A stretch of 64,000 bases of DNA, taken from Cercopithifilaria johnstoni. Lineage: Eukaryota; Nematoda; Chromadorea; Rhabditida; Onchocercidae. The stretch spans positions 124,001 to 188,000 of the forward strand of contig CAKAEH010001381.1 of the NCBI GenBank assembly GCA_916381525.1, in the 5' to 3' direction. Positions 37,701-51,702 of this stretch are shown here, in pieces. A program made the translations under genes and the position numbers. Position 1 is the stretch's first letter. Every line of letters begins with the position of its first letter. Below the pieces are notes generated by a model. The model made no database searches, was not told the origin of the DNA, and was given only the letters and a program-made list of their open reading frames with translations.

Positions 37701-40700
37701 AACTATTTTTGGATTAAAATTAAATTATAAATAAAATTGTCTTATATGTTTATCTGTACGAATTTTAGCAACCCTTGCATACATGGCACCTGTATATGGT
37801 CTGTAAATGGAGCTATCTGTAATTGCAAAAATGGTTTTGAGGGAAAAAATTGCGAAAGAAATGTTTTAGAAATGCTCGACCCATGTTTGCACAAAAATTG
37901 TAATGCAGGTGCTTCTTTTACTTTCAGACTTATCTTTGCGTCAATGTTTTTTGAAATGAAGATAAGATACCATTTCTCCGTTCGTAGTGATAACTACGTT
38001 TCACCAAAAATCCCATAAGTGAAGAAGTGAATCTTCTAAGTCAGTTAAAATCATCAGTTTTATTAATAGATTTATTATTCATTTACCTTTTAGCAAATCT
38101 TCAATTAGTTTTTTTATCAGGTCAGTGCATAAATAAGGATGATTCAGCAATTTGTATTTGTCCGGAAGGGAATTCAGGCGAATTTTGTGAAAATACGGAT
38201 ATTTGTAAAACAAAGCCATGTATGAATGGTGGCAGATGTATTATTGACTTTACGAGTAAGTTATAGAAATGCGATTTGTTATTTCACAACGTCTATTTCT
38301 TATTCTACTTATTACATAGTATTTTGCTTCATATTATCTTTCGTAATTTGATTTTAACATTTTCGTTGCGTTAAATTTGGTTAGTTTCAAAAAACTTCAT
38401 ACCTTAGCATGGATTTTTATTTAATTTAGATCAAAACCATGAAAGTGATCGTTAAGAAAAAAACAGACATTGTAGTTGTAAAAAGTTACTTTAATACATT
38501 TTCAGATACGTCTAACTTTAAGTGTATTTGTGATAAACACTTCAGCGGTACACTTTGTGAACTAGCAGTACACGAGACGGAATGTGTACCGGAGTGTATC
38601 GCAGGTGAAACTTGTGAAGAAAGAGATGGTACTTTTAACTGCATTGAAGTAAGAGATTTATCTGTGATCAAAGAAATAAACGCTATCTTTTCTTCTTAAC
38701 AATCATTTATATCTCTCTCTGTCAAATTCTGTCTATTCTAAATGATTCTTCTGAAGCAATTACTTTTGTATCTGAGTTTTTTTAAAGTAACCCTAAATAC
38801 TTTCCAGAAATGCAGATTTCAGGCTCAAATAACTTGTGATGATTGTGTACATTCATTTCGATGTATTGAAAATGATAAAAATGCAGTATGCGTTTGTGAT
38901 ACCTCGTGGACTGGACTAAAATGTGATCGTCAAATTGAGGTTTGAATAATTTTTCTCAATTCATAATGAACACAGAGTAAATTGCATTAAATGCAATATT
39001 GCAGAATGATGAAATGATATGATAAAATCATACAAGTGATCAGTAAAGGGGATTTTGTTTATTAACATATTTATTGGCGATGTATTTCACAAAAGTTAAA
39101 AATTAAGTCTCAGTAAAACCTAACAGAAGATATCTCTGGTCAATTTATTTCATGCGTTTACAGGAATGTCAAAATCTATCCTGTACCCAATATCAGATAT
39201 GTCGAAATGAGCTTACAAGTTCTGGAACAATAGCCTCTTGTGGATGTGCACCAGGCCTAACTGGAATAGATTGTACCATAAATAGTGCTGTAACATTTCA
39301 TAATGCTTCATTCTTTCTCTATCAATCATCAAATAATATTATCGGGTATGTTTCTTTCCTTTTTCCATATTTTTCTCTTGCACTTATTAGTACCAAATTT
39401 AAATAAATTTCATTTTCATTCAATTCATCTTCACATGATCTGTTGAACTCTTTGCTCATCCGATGAAATTTATTTTTCGCTCAAATTTTTAACTTCTTTA
39501 TATGAAATGCAAAACATACTTGAAATTAAATAGAGACAAATTGACGAAAATGTAAAAGAATTCTTATCTCTCATTAACTTTTTTTTTAGATTACCACAGT
39601 CTGATTATACATTAAAGGTTTCATTTCGGACAACTGTAGATGATACGCATATCGTATCAACAGAAGATATTTTAAGTCAAATACAATTTGCTTTAAACAT
39701 ACGAAACGGCTATTTATATGGTAACTTCACTGATTTTGTTTATCGAAAATTGTTGCCATTTGCTGTAAATGACGATCACTGGTATACTGTATTGTTCAAT
39801 AATACTAATAAGGTTTGAAATTTGCAATTTTAATTGATTTTCTGAAGTCATCCAATTGTTCGGTACTTGCAAGGTTAACAGCGATACATATCTGAATTAA
39901 TTGTAAATCGAATTTAAATAACACTGAAATTATTTAATTCAACTAATTGTCAACTTTTAATGATTTAAATTGTACTTAATCTTTTATCATTCTCAATTTT
40001 TTTAAAATATTGCAGCATAAAAGTTGTATTGTGTTGATAACTTCATTACATTACTATCACTTATATAAGGAAGTGTTCAGAATGGGTTTTTTAGTGAAAT
40101 AACTTTAGAAAATTAATTGTTAAATCCAATATTAATAAATGCAGAAGAATTTCAATCATTGAAATTACAAATTTTTTTTTCACAATTTCATTCTCAGATT
40201 GTTTTGCTCGAAATACGCGAAGGAGATTTTGTTTTATCGCGTATAAAAATGAAGGAACAAAAAAATATGGGGATTTATTGGACACGGATAGGTAAAGGTC
40301 GAACAGATGGTTTCAGAGGTTGTATTCGTGATCTATTTATCAATGGAGAATTCATTGATATGCTCAAATCAGCGTAAGTATTATAAATATCAAAATGTAT
40401 AAACCAGTTTATTTTTCTTTAAGTTACTGTATTCAAAAATCAATGAAATTAACATTTATTTGATGTGCAGTTTAAATAATGAATTAGTAAAGATCAAAAA
40501 AGATTTTATGCATTAAATTATATAAGAAATCATTATTAGCAATGGATAATTAAATCAAAAGTTAATCAATTAGAGAATTTCCAAATATAATTGTTCAATT
40601 ATAGTAATGTATTTGGAGTGGTTAAAGGATGTCAACGTTCCGAATTATGTTCTCCTAATCCATGCCAAAATAGTGGCATTTGCGTTGATCAGTGGGATGA

Positions 40701-43700
40701 ATTTCGTTGTGAATGTAAAAAACCATTCTTATCACCATATTGTATACAACAAACAGATGAAGTAACATTTGGATATGATAATTTGAAATCACGTTTGGAA
40801 TTAGATGCAGAACAAAATTTGGAAGATATTAAACTAAATACAAATATTGATTTCTTGATGAGGAGTAATAAACCCAATGGAACATTGTTGTATCTCGGTG
40901 AAAAGGTATATTGCATTTACTAAACCTAATATTCAACAAACAATGTCTGTCCTTTTTATATTTTTTAAGAGCTTCTTATCATCTAATTATTTAAAAGTTT
41001 TAGCTGAAGTTTGAGAGAAAAAAAATGTGAGGAGCGCTTATTTTCGTTGTTAGATATTATGGATTCAAATAATTTAAAACATGGAAGGTATCGCAGATGC
41101 GGATTATGGTGGAAAATTTTTTCAGAGTATTTTTTATTTAGGATGATGATGATAATGGTATTGGAACCTTCTTAGTGCTAGAAATTCTCAATGGTTCTTT
41201 AAATATACGAACACGTTTGGGAGGCAAAAAAGTGTTCGTAAGAAGTATATCAGATAAAATCGATGATAATAAAGTGCATTTGATAAATTTAATCAGAGAT
41301 CGGAATAATTTCACTGTAAGCTTCTATTTTTATTCCTGATTTTTTATATTTCCTTCAAAAATTTCACTGAATTATTTTCACACTTTACTTTATTGGATGC
41401 ACTACGCATATTTCCATTCATAATTGTACGGTTAAAATGAGTTATACCGTTTCATACTATAAAAGTTCAGTGTTGAAGTCATATTTGCTAACTGAGAAGA
41501 TAAAATAATTAAATTTACAGCTTGAATGTTAAGTTGTTATTTTACTATTTTTTCTCTATACAGATTACAATAGATGACATGGAAGAAACAAAATTCAACG
41601 TTGAAAATCGTTTTGATCATCCGTTACTAGCAGATACATTAATTTTGGGTAGCAGTGAAAATTTACCTATCGATGCATTTTCAAATAATGACTACTTCAA
41701 AGGAACACTACAAGATTTGCGTATTAACAACCATTTGGTTCCTCTTACAACACTACCCGCTGATATTAAAATACAGCAATTTGGTGTTCCGATCAAAGAG
41801 GATAATATTCTTCAGGTCATTTTAAATTGTAGTAAAGTAAAAGTAAAAATTTTTCTTTTGTAATTTTTTTTCTCTCGTATATTTGCCGAAACTAAAAAAT
41901 TTGATATGATCAATAAAAATTATTTTTACATGTTAACTGGTTATTAATTTTTTTAAAGGTTAGTGGTGTGAAATTAATAAGAATGTTGAGAGAGAAAATC
42001 GTTTATTAGTTTAATGTGATTTGTAATTACACTGCTACTCTTAATGATGAAACCATATGCGCGTTATTGTTATTTCATGAATGTTTTTTTTAACCCACTG
42101 ATTTAAAATGGAAAGAACCACTGGCATAATTCTTTAAATTTTTGAAGTTTTTTCCAAATCTATAAGTAGAATAATTTTTTGTGTAAAATATTATTTTTTC
42201 TTTTTATTTCATTCAAATACATTTTGCAGGGAACAGTGTCAGATGATATTTGCACTCTTTTAAAACCATGCGTGAATGGAGAATGCTTAAATACGTTTAA
42301 CGATTTTGAATGCATATGTGAGTATTCATGGGTTGGAAAACATTGTAATGAAACTGATTATTGTGCACTTTCATCTTGTAGCGCAAATGCAACGTGTACT
42401 AATTACAACGGTGGTTATGTTTGTAAGTTCATCTATCATTTTATATTATTATTTTTAAATGCTATTTAACTCAGTCTTACTTAATTTTTTAATAAAAAAA
42501 ACACAAAAATTTTAATAAAGACGATCATAATGATGCGATGATTGTTGACAGGCAGTTCACCAGCAACATTTGTATCTACATCATTTGCAAAATTTAAATT
42601 GGAGAATGGTGGTGCTATGAAGGATATTTCGAAACCCTCACAGATTAGTTTTGTGCTACGAACTCGTTCATTATCAGGTCAAATTATTCACTTGGTAAGT
42701 TTTATTTTAATTTTATAATGATGAAATTTCTTATAATACAGTAAATTGGAGCCATTATGCTCTTGCAAATATGAAAGATTTTCTTTTATCATTCTTACTG
42801 CATATATAATCTTGTCGCGTATAATGCACAGCTTGTCGCATTCCTTTTTTAGAAAACTTCAACTTCTTGGCTATCTATCTCACTAAATGATGGCTTACTT
42901 ATTTATGATGCACTGACAAATGATGATATGAAACAGCAAAGTTTTACAAATCTGATAGTAAATGATGGTGCAAAGCATAGTATCGATATCAATCAAAATG
43001 GTTTATATATCGATGAGAAGCTTAGTGCCAAGATTTCATCGTTGATCTTACCAATCAACACATTTGATTCCACTGATAACTTTACATTAATAATTGGACA
43101 ACGAAATGATGAAATGCCATCATTCGATGTATGTGAATTTATTTGAGCATAATTTTTTTTAATTTAATTTTGTTTTATCTTTAAGTGATTTTTTTTTTCA
43201 GAAATGGAACCAATATCCGTTCCAAAACTTTCCCATTAGTTGCATCTGATAACTGTCGATATTAATTATTATCGTTTGTTGAATCAATCACCTCTTTTTT
43301 TTGCAAAGTGAATTTTTATCTGATATAGGAATTTTTTTAGATAATAACAAATTCTATTTCAGGGTTGTCTGGAAAATGTACAAATTGGAATAGCTCCACC
43401 GATTTCATTTTTTGTTGATAAACAAGCTGGTGGTCTATTGGAAAGCACCACACATTTTAAGTTAATAAAGCGTCGAAATATCATCGATAATCGTTGCTAC
43501 GCTGACGATCTTTGTGGTTTAGCAAATCCATGCAAAAATGAAGCAATTTGTCGTGATTTATGGAATAAAAGAATATGCGAATGTAGGCCTGGATTTACTG
43601 GCATTTTTTGTGAGGTCAACATTCTCTTCAAATCATAATAATGAATTTTCTTTTTTCCTGTTCATCTATTATTTTTATATTAGGCTAGTTAGATTTCATG

Positions 43701-46700
43701 TTTATGATTTATATTTTCTACTTATGAATTTTTTCTTTTTAGAGACTATTAATCAGAGAGTTTTCGACATGAAATAATACCATTTTAGCTTTGTTGATGT
43801 TGCAGGAACGAATTGATAGATGTATAAATCATACTTGTAAATTTGGCATATGTGTCAATGATGTTGATGAATATAGGTGAATTTTAATGCTTTTCTTAAT
43901 TATTTGTAGTTTTTTTAAAACAAGTAATTTAAGAAAGAAGGTTTAATTGGTCAAATGCTTTTCGTAATTATCAAGGTAAAATCTATAATATTATGGGTAA
44001 AGAAATCTAATTAAAACTTTAAAATTATTATACTTCCGGTTTAATAAGCTTTTTTTCAATAAATTATTACAGGTGCGTATGTTTGCCAGGATATGATGGA
44101 GAATTTTGTGATAAAGAAATAGATTTATGTAAATTATCACCATGTTTGAATGGTGGAAACTGTACATTGTTTAAGGGCAAATACAACTGTCATTGTCCAT
44201 TTGACTTTGTCGGATCACGTTGCCAAGCACTTGTAAGAATTTCACATGCATTTTATGATAAAGCAATGAAAGGAATAGAGCTTCTGAACTGATCAATTAA
44301 TATAATGATCAAGTTATAAGGCATTACTTCAATCTTTTGAGTTGCAATGTTTTTTTCTTTTTATAGAAATCATCCAAATGCATTCCTTCGCCATGTGAAA
44401 ATGGAGCGAACTGTACAATAGTTCAGGTTAGGTATTATTCATTTTTATTTGAAAAGAAAAAATAGCATTTAATATTTATGAAATATGAAGGAAGATGAAT
44501 TTCATTTAAGAGAGATATAATTTACTTTCATATTAATGGGCTGCAGAAAATCATAGATAAATTTGAATTAAATCCAGATCGTTATTTTTTAAAAAGTACC
44601 GCAAAATTCTGTAAGAAAGTTTTTTAATATCACAAATTGTTGAGGGGGCAAGTAAAAATTTTCACAAGTGAATAGAATGTTTTATTATGTATTTAATATT
44701 TTAGGATACATTCAAATGCGATTGCCCACCAGGTTTTGATGGTATGCTTTGTGATATGCAAAGAGATATGTGTGAGTTAAATCCATGCAAAAATGGAGCG
44801 ACATGCTTATCAAAAGATGGCGATTTTAAATGCATATGTGCCATTGGTTATGAAGGTATTCATTTTATTTTAAATTGCTTAATTGCTGCAAAGCTGATCG
44901 AGCTGTTTTTTTGCACCTGGGAATTTTCCACTCACCAGAAAAATACAAATGAAATGAGCAAGAAAAAAGTACAGCTAAAAAGATTACGTAAATTTTTCCA
45001 AAATGATGTTATCCTAATTTTATGGGTATTATTCGAATAAATTCAGCGCTGCTTGCTAATTAGAATTATTTTATGGAATTGGAAAATATGCAAAGCGCGA
45101 ATTGTTAACACTAAGTAATCTTCTGCCCCATGATATTAGACTAATAAAATTTAATTTTGTTGCACATTTTAAAATAATAAGATTAACTATAAAATAATAT
45201 TCATTATTTTTGTCGTATTATGCAATATGATACATATAGTTCATCATTTTTATAATATCTTTTCCAACGTTGTTGTTTATTTACATTTGCAGGTCGTTTC
45301 TGTGATGAAATGAAAGATTACTGTGATTCATTACCTTGTGTACATGGACAATGTAAAACAATAACTGATAATTTCTTGTGTGATTGTGAATCAGGTTGGA
45401 GCGGTGAACATTGTGATGTTGATATCGATGAATGTATACGATTTCCTTGCGAAAATGATGGTAATTGTACTAATACACCTGGATCATATCAATGTAGCTG
45501 CGATAGCTATTATTTAGGTTTATTTTTTATTACACTTCTTTTAAAATCCTATTTAATAACAATCATTCATCAATTTTCAAAAAATTCAAATACTTCTTGG
45601 ATACTATTAAAGCTTCGGCTTCGTATCACTTTTATTAGTAATTCTTTCGCCGGTCGCTAAAGATATGGAAGAGCTTTTTTTTAATATGCTTCAACATTGC
45701 TTAATTATAAGACCTTCATTTGATAACAATAAATTTCGAGATTTTAGGGGATCGTTGTGAAATAGTGGGCAGTTGTGTACAGGGACCATGTGGTGATAAC
45801 GGTAATTGCATACAGCAAACATCAACTGCACATTCATGTGTCTGTAGACAGGGGTATACTGGTGATATATGTGATATTATGATTGATTACTGTAGTTCAA
45901 ATCCGTGTATGAATGGTGCTACCTGCCAAGGGTTCATCGGTGGCTTCAATTGCTTATGCTTACCTGGTTTTACAGGTTATTTGATTATAATAAGAACTCT
46001 TTCTAAATTCAGCATTAATGAAAGAAAAGGAAATTTTATTAAAGATTTTACTTATCATCTTCTCTCTAGAAGTCTTTTTTACTGAATTTCTTGAAGATAA
46101 GATTTAAAAATTCTTCTATTCCTTTCTCAAAGCACTTCTTTGAATTCCCACAAATAATTAAAAGATAGAACAAAATTTTTCTTTAAAAAAGTTTGATATT
46201 TTTCTTTCGTAGAAACTATTGGAGGACAAATAAATAAAATTTTGATGTTGCAAAAATTAAATTTCAATAATTTTGGAACATCCAAAGATACCGTTAACAG
46301 TTTCATTCAGTTTCATCTTAACATACATCACAATTTAAACGTTGATTGATTAAAGGAGAAACGTGTTCAGTGGATATTGATGATTGTGTTAGTGAAGTAT
46401 GCCAGAATAATGGAAGTTGTATGGATCGCGTAAATGGATACGAATGTAATTGTGAAGGTACAGGTTATCAAGGTAACCACTGCACCGAAGATATCAATGA
46501 ATGTGATCAGGGTGTTTGTGTGTACGGTAGATGCATCAACTTGATTGGCTCATACAATTGTGTTTGCGATATCGGTTAGTTTGTTTAGCAACGAAATGCT
46601 GTACAATGAACTATATAGAATAATGATTATTTTAGGCTATATTGGAAAAGAATGGATCTTGATTATTTTAGGATATATTGGAAAACAATGCACTGTAGAA

Positions 46701-47613
46701 GATCCATGCATTCCGGATGATCTAAATCGAACGAGACATGATTGTGTGCATGGTATATGCGTGCATCCTACAGTTAGCATAAAGAATAATAGAGAAGTGG
46801 CAAGTTATGAATGCAAATGTGAATTTGGCTATGGCGGAGAGCATTGTATTCATTTAATTGAAAAGAGAAGGTATATTTCAGTTCATTTCAATTTTCTATT
46901 TATACTAATTAATTCTTTCAATTTTATTAATGATTGCAAATCTTATAAAATATGAGATTTTATTCTTCCAATATGCTATGTATTTCATGCTGTTATTTTA
47001 ATATGTGCTCTAGAATATTGGAAGTATCGGCTAATTTAAATAGCAGCTTTACAATTTATGAAATCTTTACAAATTAACTTCATTTAATTGCTCTGAAGGA
47101 TTACTTCGAATTTGGTGAATAACGAAGACTATGAAAATAGCATGATAGCTATAACTTAGACTTTCTCTTTTATTAATTCGACCCATAAAATTTTAGATCT
47201 GTCTCATTAGGATACATAGTTGGGCCAATATTGGCCCTTGTAATTGCATTACTTATCATTGGTTTCGTATTATTGGCAGTAGTAATGATTCGTGGACGAC
47301 GTGCAACTCAGGGTACCTATAGTCCATCACATCATGAAAGTAGTATTTCACGAATGCCGGTTAGATTTAAATTTGTTTTTGTTTTCATCTCTATTGCTAC
47401 TTTTAATTCCATTTTTAAATAGAAAGCTGGAAAAGTAATGGCTTAAAATAAAACAGATTAATTTATAAAATTAGATATCAGGAAATGATGATGAAAAATT
47501 GATAAAAATAAAATGTATAAAAATATTAAAAGTATTTCATATGATACAGATAGTTTTCCATGTTTCAGATGAATTCAATGCTCAAATCACCACCTAAGGA
47601 AAGGCTGATATAA
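34710..47613 (+). CDS. crb-1: Crumbs apical polarity determinant (EGF/laminin-G transmembrane protein)
   Basis: A 32-exon model with consistent phases gives 1734 codons. Exon starts: 34710, 34829, 35738, 35973, 36246, 36742, 37270, 37440, 37769, 38121, 38506, 38808, 39164, 39590, 40198, 40605, 41142, 41564, 42230, 42552, 42853, 43363, 43806, 44073, 44367, 44705, 45293, 45748, 46356, 46672, 47197, 47569. Order: signal peptide (1-24), about 14 EGF-like repeats (some atypical), LamG1 (about 547-698), one EGF, LamG2 (about 747-935), one and a half EGFs, LamG3 (about 1008-1185), about 12 EGFs, TM (1672-1697) and a 37-residue tail. The tail is diagnostic: ATQGTYSPSHHE is the FERM-binding motif with both aPKC-type threonines, and PPKERLI is the PDZ-binding ERLI terminus that binds PALS1/Stardust. 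The protein acts in apical-basal polarity of epithelia. The symbol follows the C. elegans homolog and is an orthology guess. Confidence 0.95.
35044..35205. repeat. 87-bp tandem duplication in a crumbs intron
   Basis: Copies begin at 35044 and 35131 with ATTTGACCTTTTTCTTATTC, followed by a shared CTTTTAAAGTTTGCAA block. Copy 2 has lost an internal stretch. It lies inside the intron after the second crumbs exon. Confidence 0.85.
46625..46696 (+). repeat. 36-bp tandem duplication containing a crumbs 3' splice site
   Basis: Copies at 46625-46660 and 46661-46696 share GATTATTTTAGG, TATATTGGAAAA and AATG. Each ends an intron with TTTTAG followed by a codon set reading GYIGK. The two acceptors (exon starts 46636 and 46672) are exactly 36 nt apart and stay in frame, so the last EGF region can be made with or without 12 extra residues. 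Confidence 0.9.
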
Positions 47614-49254
47614 TAATAATAGAGAGTAATCGTTATGAAAATAATCAATTCATATCATCTTTCTTCTTTTTACGGGTTTAACGATGTGCCTTCATCTATT
47701 CTTAACTATTTTCTTTTTTCCTTATTCTCATTATTGTGTTCAACAATTGTATGATTTAATATTTACTAAATATATGTGATGAGCATAATCGTTTATTTTG
47801 GTAAATTTACTTAATAAACTGAAATACATACAATTGAAAAACTTTTTTAAAAGTATTAGATTAAGAGAATATATTTCAATATCCAATCGAAATATTCCAA
47901 GCCAAATATTATCTAATTTGCAAGAATGATTCGTACATTATTTGTTTTCTTCGCTGTTTTTCAGCGAAAAACTATAAAATATGAATTTGTGTTTTGACAG
48001 CTTTAAAATTATTCGTTTCCTTTATATTCTTCTGTTTAACACTAATATTTACAATGGAACATATCATTTCATCATTTAAATTCTGGGTATATATGTATAA
48101 AATTGTTACTTATTTGGTGGTTTTTAGTGAATAACTGAAAGATAATAACTAATCGCAAGTAAAATATAATATTCGACAATGACAAAATCAAAACTGCATA
48201 ATATGGAATTTCTTAAATTTAATGTGAAAGTAACTTTGAATTTCGAGTCACCGTAATCTTTTTGCATTAATCAGTTCTTTATAAGAAGAAAAAGTTTGCA
48301 TATTTCAAGTAAAAATATGCTTGTTAAATAATCTTACCTTTTATGTTATTATCTCTTTTTTGAGTTGAAGCAACTGGAGAATTTAAAATTCAAAAACAAA
48401 GCGCAATGACTTTCACAATACTGCATGCATGCATTAGCACCACTTTATTGTATTATGAGTGATATGTTAAAAAGAGATAAAGTAAAGTAACAACTTAATT
48501 TCCATTCATTTTGCTTCCTTTTTTGCCAACTTTTAGAATGACATGCCCTTTTCTTATCACTTATCATAATTTGCGCTTCTCTCTTCTCAAACTTTTCTCG
48601 GACTATTGGTATTAGAAGTTTCCGATGATCAATAATGATTTAATGGAAATTTTACGCCTTTTATTTCTGTTTGCTCAAGGTATTGCAATTACGAATTTTG
48701 CTAATTTCAGCAGAAATGATACATACAGCGAATATCATAAAATTAACTTTTTGTCCAAACAACTTTCCGAACTTCTCATCTGTGACAAAAATCACCGGCT
48801 TATCTGATTAGTCATACGTAAATTTCCGGCCACTACTATCATACCTTCCACCCTTCTTTGACGTTTTAAGCTTACCATTATACTTGGAAGATCTTATAAG
48901 ATTATAATGAAATAATTAGATCTATTTGGCTAGCAATGTTAGAAATACTGCAACGTAAATATCGTCCGTTGATGACTAAGTAAATACTTCCATGTTTTGC
49001 TGAGCACTTCCGATGCACCAATCATTACAGTCATATTCGTTGTGAATGGATGGATGCATTCATGATAATAAGCATTTTTCTCATAATAATTAGTCATTAA
49101 TTAATTACTCATTCAGTGAAACCTCAGTGAAATCTTTATATTTGAAAAGTAATAAATGTATTTCAAGAAAAAGTTGCATATGGTACCAAGCAGAATAGTA
49201 GCATTTTTCTTCGAATTAGTCATTTAATATTACTATTCACAGATTGAATTACAG
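47614..49254. other. Spacer downstream of crumbs
   Basis: AT-rich. One plus-strand ORF at 48625-48807 has a signal-like start (MEILRLLFLFAQGIA) and a possible donor after the codon for Gln, but no following exon could be joined to it. Otherwise nothing is seen. Confidence 0.35.
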
Positions 49255-51702
49255 TTTGAGATCAAAGTATCACTGAATTTTCATGCAATATTTAATACCT
49301 CTAAAGAAATATCAATTATGCCATTGATGACAGCAAAAAGAACAGGTAAGCACTGGCAAGGCAATTCAGGTAGAGATTGAAATCCTATACTACTATATCA
49401 ATGCTGAATTAATTCAAATAAAGCTAATAATTTGATGATTAGTTAAGGATATTGGTAAATGTGAAGTGATCATATATCTATCTATAATATCTACAATATT
49501 AAGCAATATTATCTACAAATTTTGCTGATATTAAAATTATACAAAAGGAGATTAGAATCGATCACAACAAAGATAATAATGGAATTGAGTGAGAGAGAAT
49601 TGAGATTTGTTTCAATTTCATAATGAATGATTAATACAATCATTAAGCAACAAATCATGAAAGATTTTGGCGAATGGTTATTTCAATTTTGTGATATGTT
49701 CAGAATAAAAAGTGATTTCCGTATAGTATCTTCAGGGTCAGAAATAACATTACTGTTACATAACAAATTACACCACTCTGCCAAATGATTTCATTATTAG
49801 CACATATTGCTTTAGACGTTGAATTGCCATTTTTGATTTTCGTTACGGTAGTAGAAGTTGTCCGTGAATGAGTTATCCTTAAGTATTACTTCAATTATAT
49901 CTTGCAAGCGTAACTTTAAATTAAAATTTAAGTTAAATAAAAAATTGGATTAGAGAAAATGTTTTTCACACTTTTCTAATAATTGAATATAATACATATT
50001 TTTTTCGACTTCAATCTAAATATCATCCCGATACCTATTATTGATAAGAAATTGTTGCATTTAATCGATAAAATATTTCAATCTTTTTTGGTATGTGACA
50101 AATGGCAAATAATTGAAATGATATGGAATACTTTAAAATGCACTTCGTATTCTGAGAATTGACATTGAAGTTTGAAAATTAAACTTAATCATTTTGTTTG
50201 ACAAAAACTGCAATGATTAGAGGTCTTTAGTTACTTGTGATTCCTATCAACATTTATTAGCAGTCAAGTTAACCAAATATTAATAAAAACAATTGAATTG
50301 CTCACTTCTCTGTCGATGTTAACGTTCGAACCTTTGACTTCACGTCACATGAACGAGATACGTTCGACGATATGAGGACAATCTGATGAGTCGGGATATT
50401 ATCCAATGTACAGATATGGCTCACATTTGGTTTCACTAAATTCATTCTTAGAGATTATTAGATGTAAAGATATCACTTTCAAATTTCAATACTTTTGTTT
50501 GAAAAAAAGCTGTAAGGATTGATTTATTTGCACTTAATTTTAGCTTATTTGCGTTCAAATTTTTGTTGACTTATTTGCTGGCATTTAATTTTTTGATTAA
50601 ATTTTTTAACTTAACACCAAATAAATTCTGATCTCTGAAAAGAAGTTGTCAGCATTAAATAAGCGTATAACTCAAATGACTCCTTCTTCTTTTCATCGTT
50701 TAGAGTCGTCGAATTATTCAGAGGAAATATAAATTTTTTAATTCTAAAAATTAGCACCCTAAAATTGCATTTACCGATATATTTAGCAATATCTTCAGCA
50801 AGCAATTTCCCTGTTTCTGTATAGATTCGAATGGATATGAGCAATTTAGCAGATTTAACTTTATCCCAACTTTGACAATGTTTTGGAAGTTGCCATGAAA
50901 GGATACACTTGACATTTTTAAGCGCTGGCACAAGGCCATTTCCGCTAGGTAAGGCCTATAAATAAAATATTTAACAGATTGGAATTATCTTAACAAAAAT
51001 TTGCATATTAAAAACTTGACAATATTTCCAGCTAACCGTAATACATTTGTTATTTGTCTTTAATTTCCAAACAATCTGTCGTTTGCTATTATTGACAAAT
51101 TTGATTTGAACGCATGCAATATTTTCGTGAAAACGATTTAATGCAAAATTGATCACACTGCAATGCAATTTATTCTTTTGTTTTTGTTGCAGCTAAAGCT
51201 TATCACGCTATTTCAATTGCTAATGCAAAATCTCCTCCCCGTCCCCCCAAGTATATCATTTAATTTATACTTAGAATAAGAATCTGAAAAATTTCATTGA
51301 ATTATAAAAATGTGAAACTTACGAATATTGAGAAGTTTGTTTATCGATTAGTTGTAATTCACTATTATTACCATTGCTGAATTTCACTGTTTTGTAAGTT
51401 TTTGGATTTGAACTATTTTTAGATTTATTTTTCTTAAATCAAAACAGTCTTCAAAGTTAATTTTTTAATTCACAGATATATGTAAAATATATGGAGTTAA
51501 ATATGAAATGATGATAAAAATTAACGGTGAAATTATTTCAGTGACTTCAAGCGCTGTTGGTAGAGATAGTTGTGATTCTATGCGATTTAATGTTGCTTCA
51601 TTAGAACCGAATATTAAATTGTGTATCGGTGGATTTTCCGCTGTGCAAAATTCATTTCTATCTAACTGTGCTGTAAAACAGTTTATGTTAATTAATTTTT
51701 AG
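49255..51702 (+). CDS. Possible laminin-G-like gene fragment (two candidate exons)
   Basis: Exon 49255-49345 (TTACAG acceptor, donor GTAAGC) reads FEIKVSLNFHAIFNTSKEIS, and exon 51476-51702 (TTCACAG acceptor) ends at a TAG. The first ends with one base and the second begins with two, so they join in phase. The second exon holds IKINGEIISVTS and KLCIGGFSAVQ followed by FLSNCAVKQFMLINF. That pattern (beta strands, an IGG turn, then a late cysteine and a final hydrophobic strand) resembles the C-terminal half of a LamG domain, as in the neighbouring Crumbs. About 30 residues of a normal LamG seem missing between them, so an exon may be undetected. The intron would span the minus-strand MSP-like gene A. 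Family assignment is weak. Confidence 0.3.
50606..51376 (-). CDS. MSP-domain-like protein A (N-terminus uncertain)
   Basis: Exons 51376(or further upstream, to about 51432)-51323, 51157-51037, 50955-50775 and 50634-50606 join in phase to a TAA. The core reads VQIKFVNNSKRQIVWKLKTN, then ITALPSGNGLVPALKN and KCILSWQLP. This follows the major-sperm-protein fold pattern (hydrophobic strand, NxS, basic, WK-K-TN, then PSxG and a W-containing strand). The N-terminal exon is Lys/Asn/Ser-rich, and no start codon was identified. The second exon is exactly 121 nt with the same phase as its neighbour B, showing common ancestry. MSP-domain proteins are abundant in nematodes, either as sperm cytoskeletal proteins or as membrane-contact adaptors; which applies here is unknown. 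Confidence 0.55.

Noticed and set aside
46545..46955. 136-codon plus-strand ORF as a separate gene
   Set aside because: It is crumbs exons 29/30 read through an intron that happens to be open; the EGF cysteines are in the crumbs exons.
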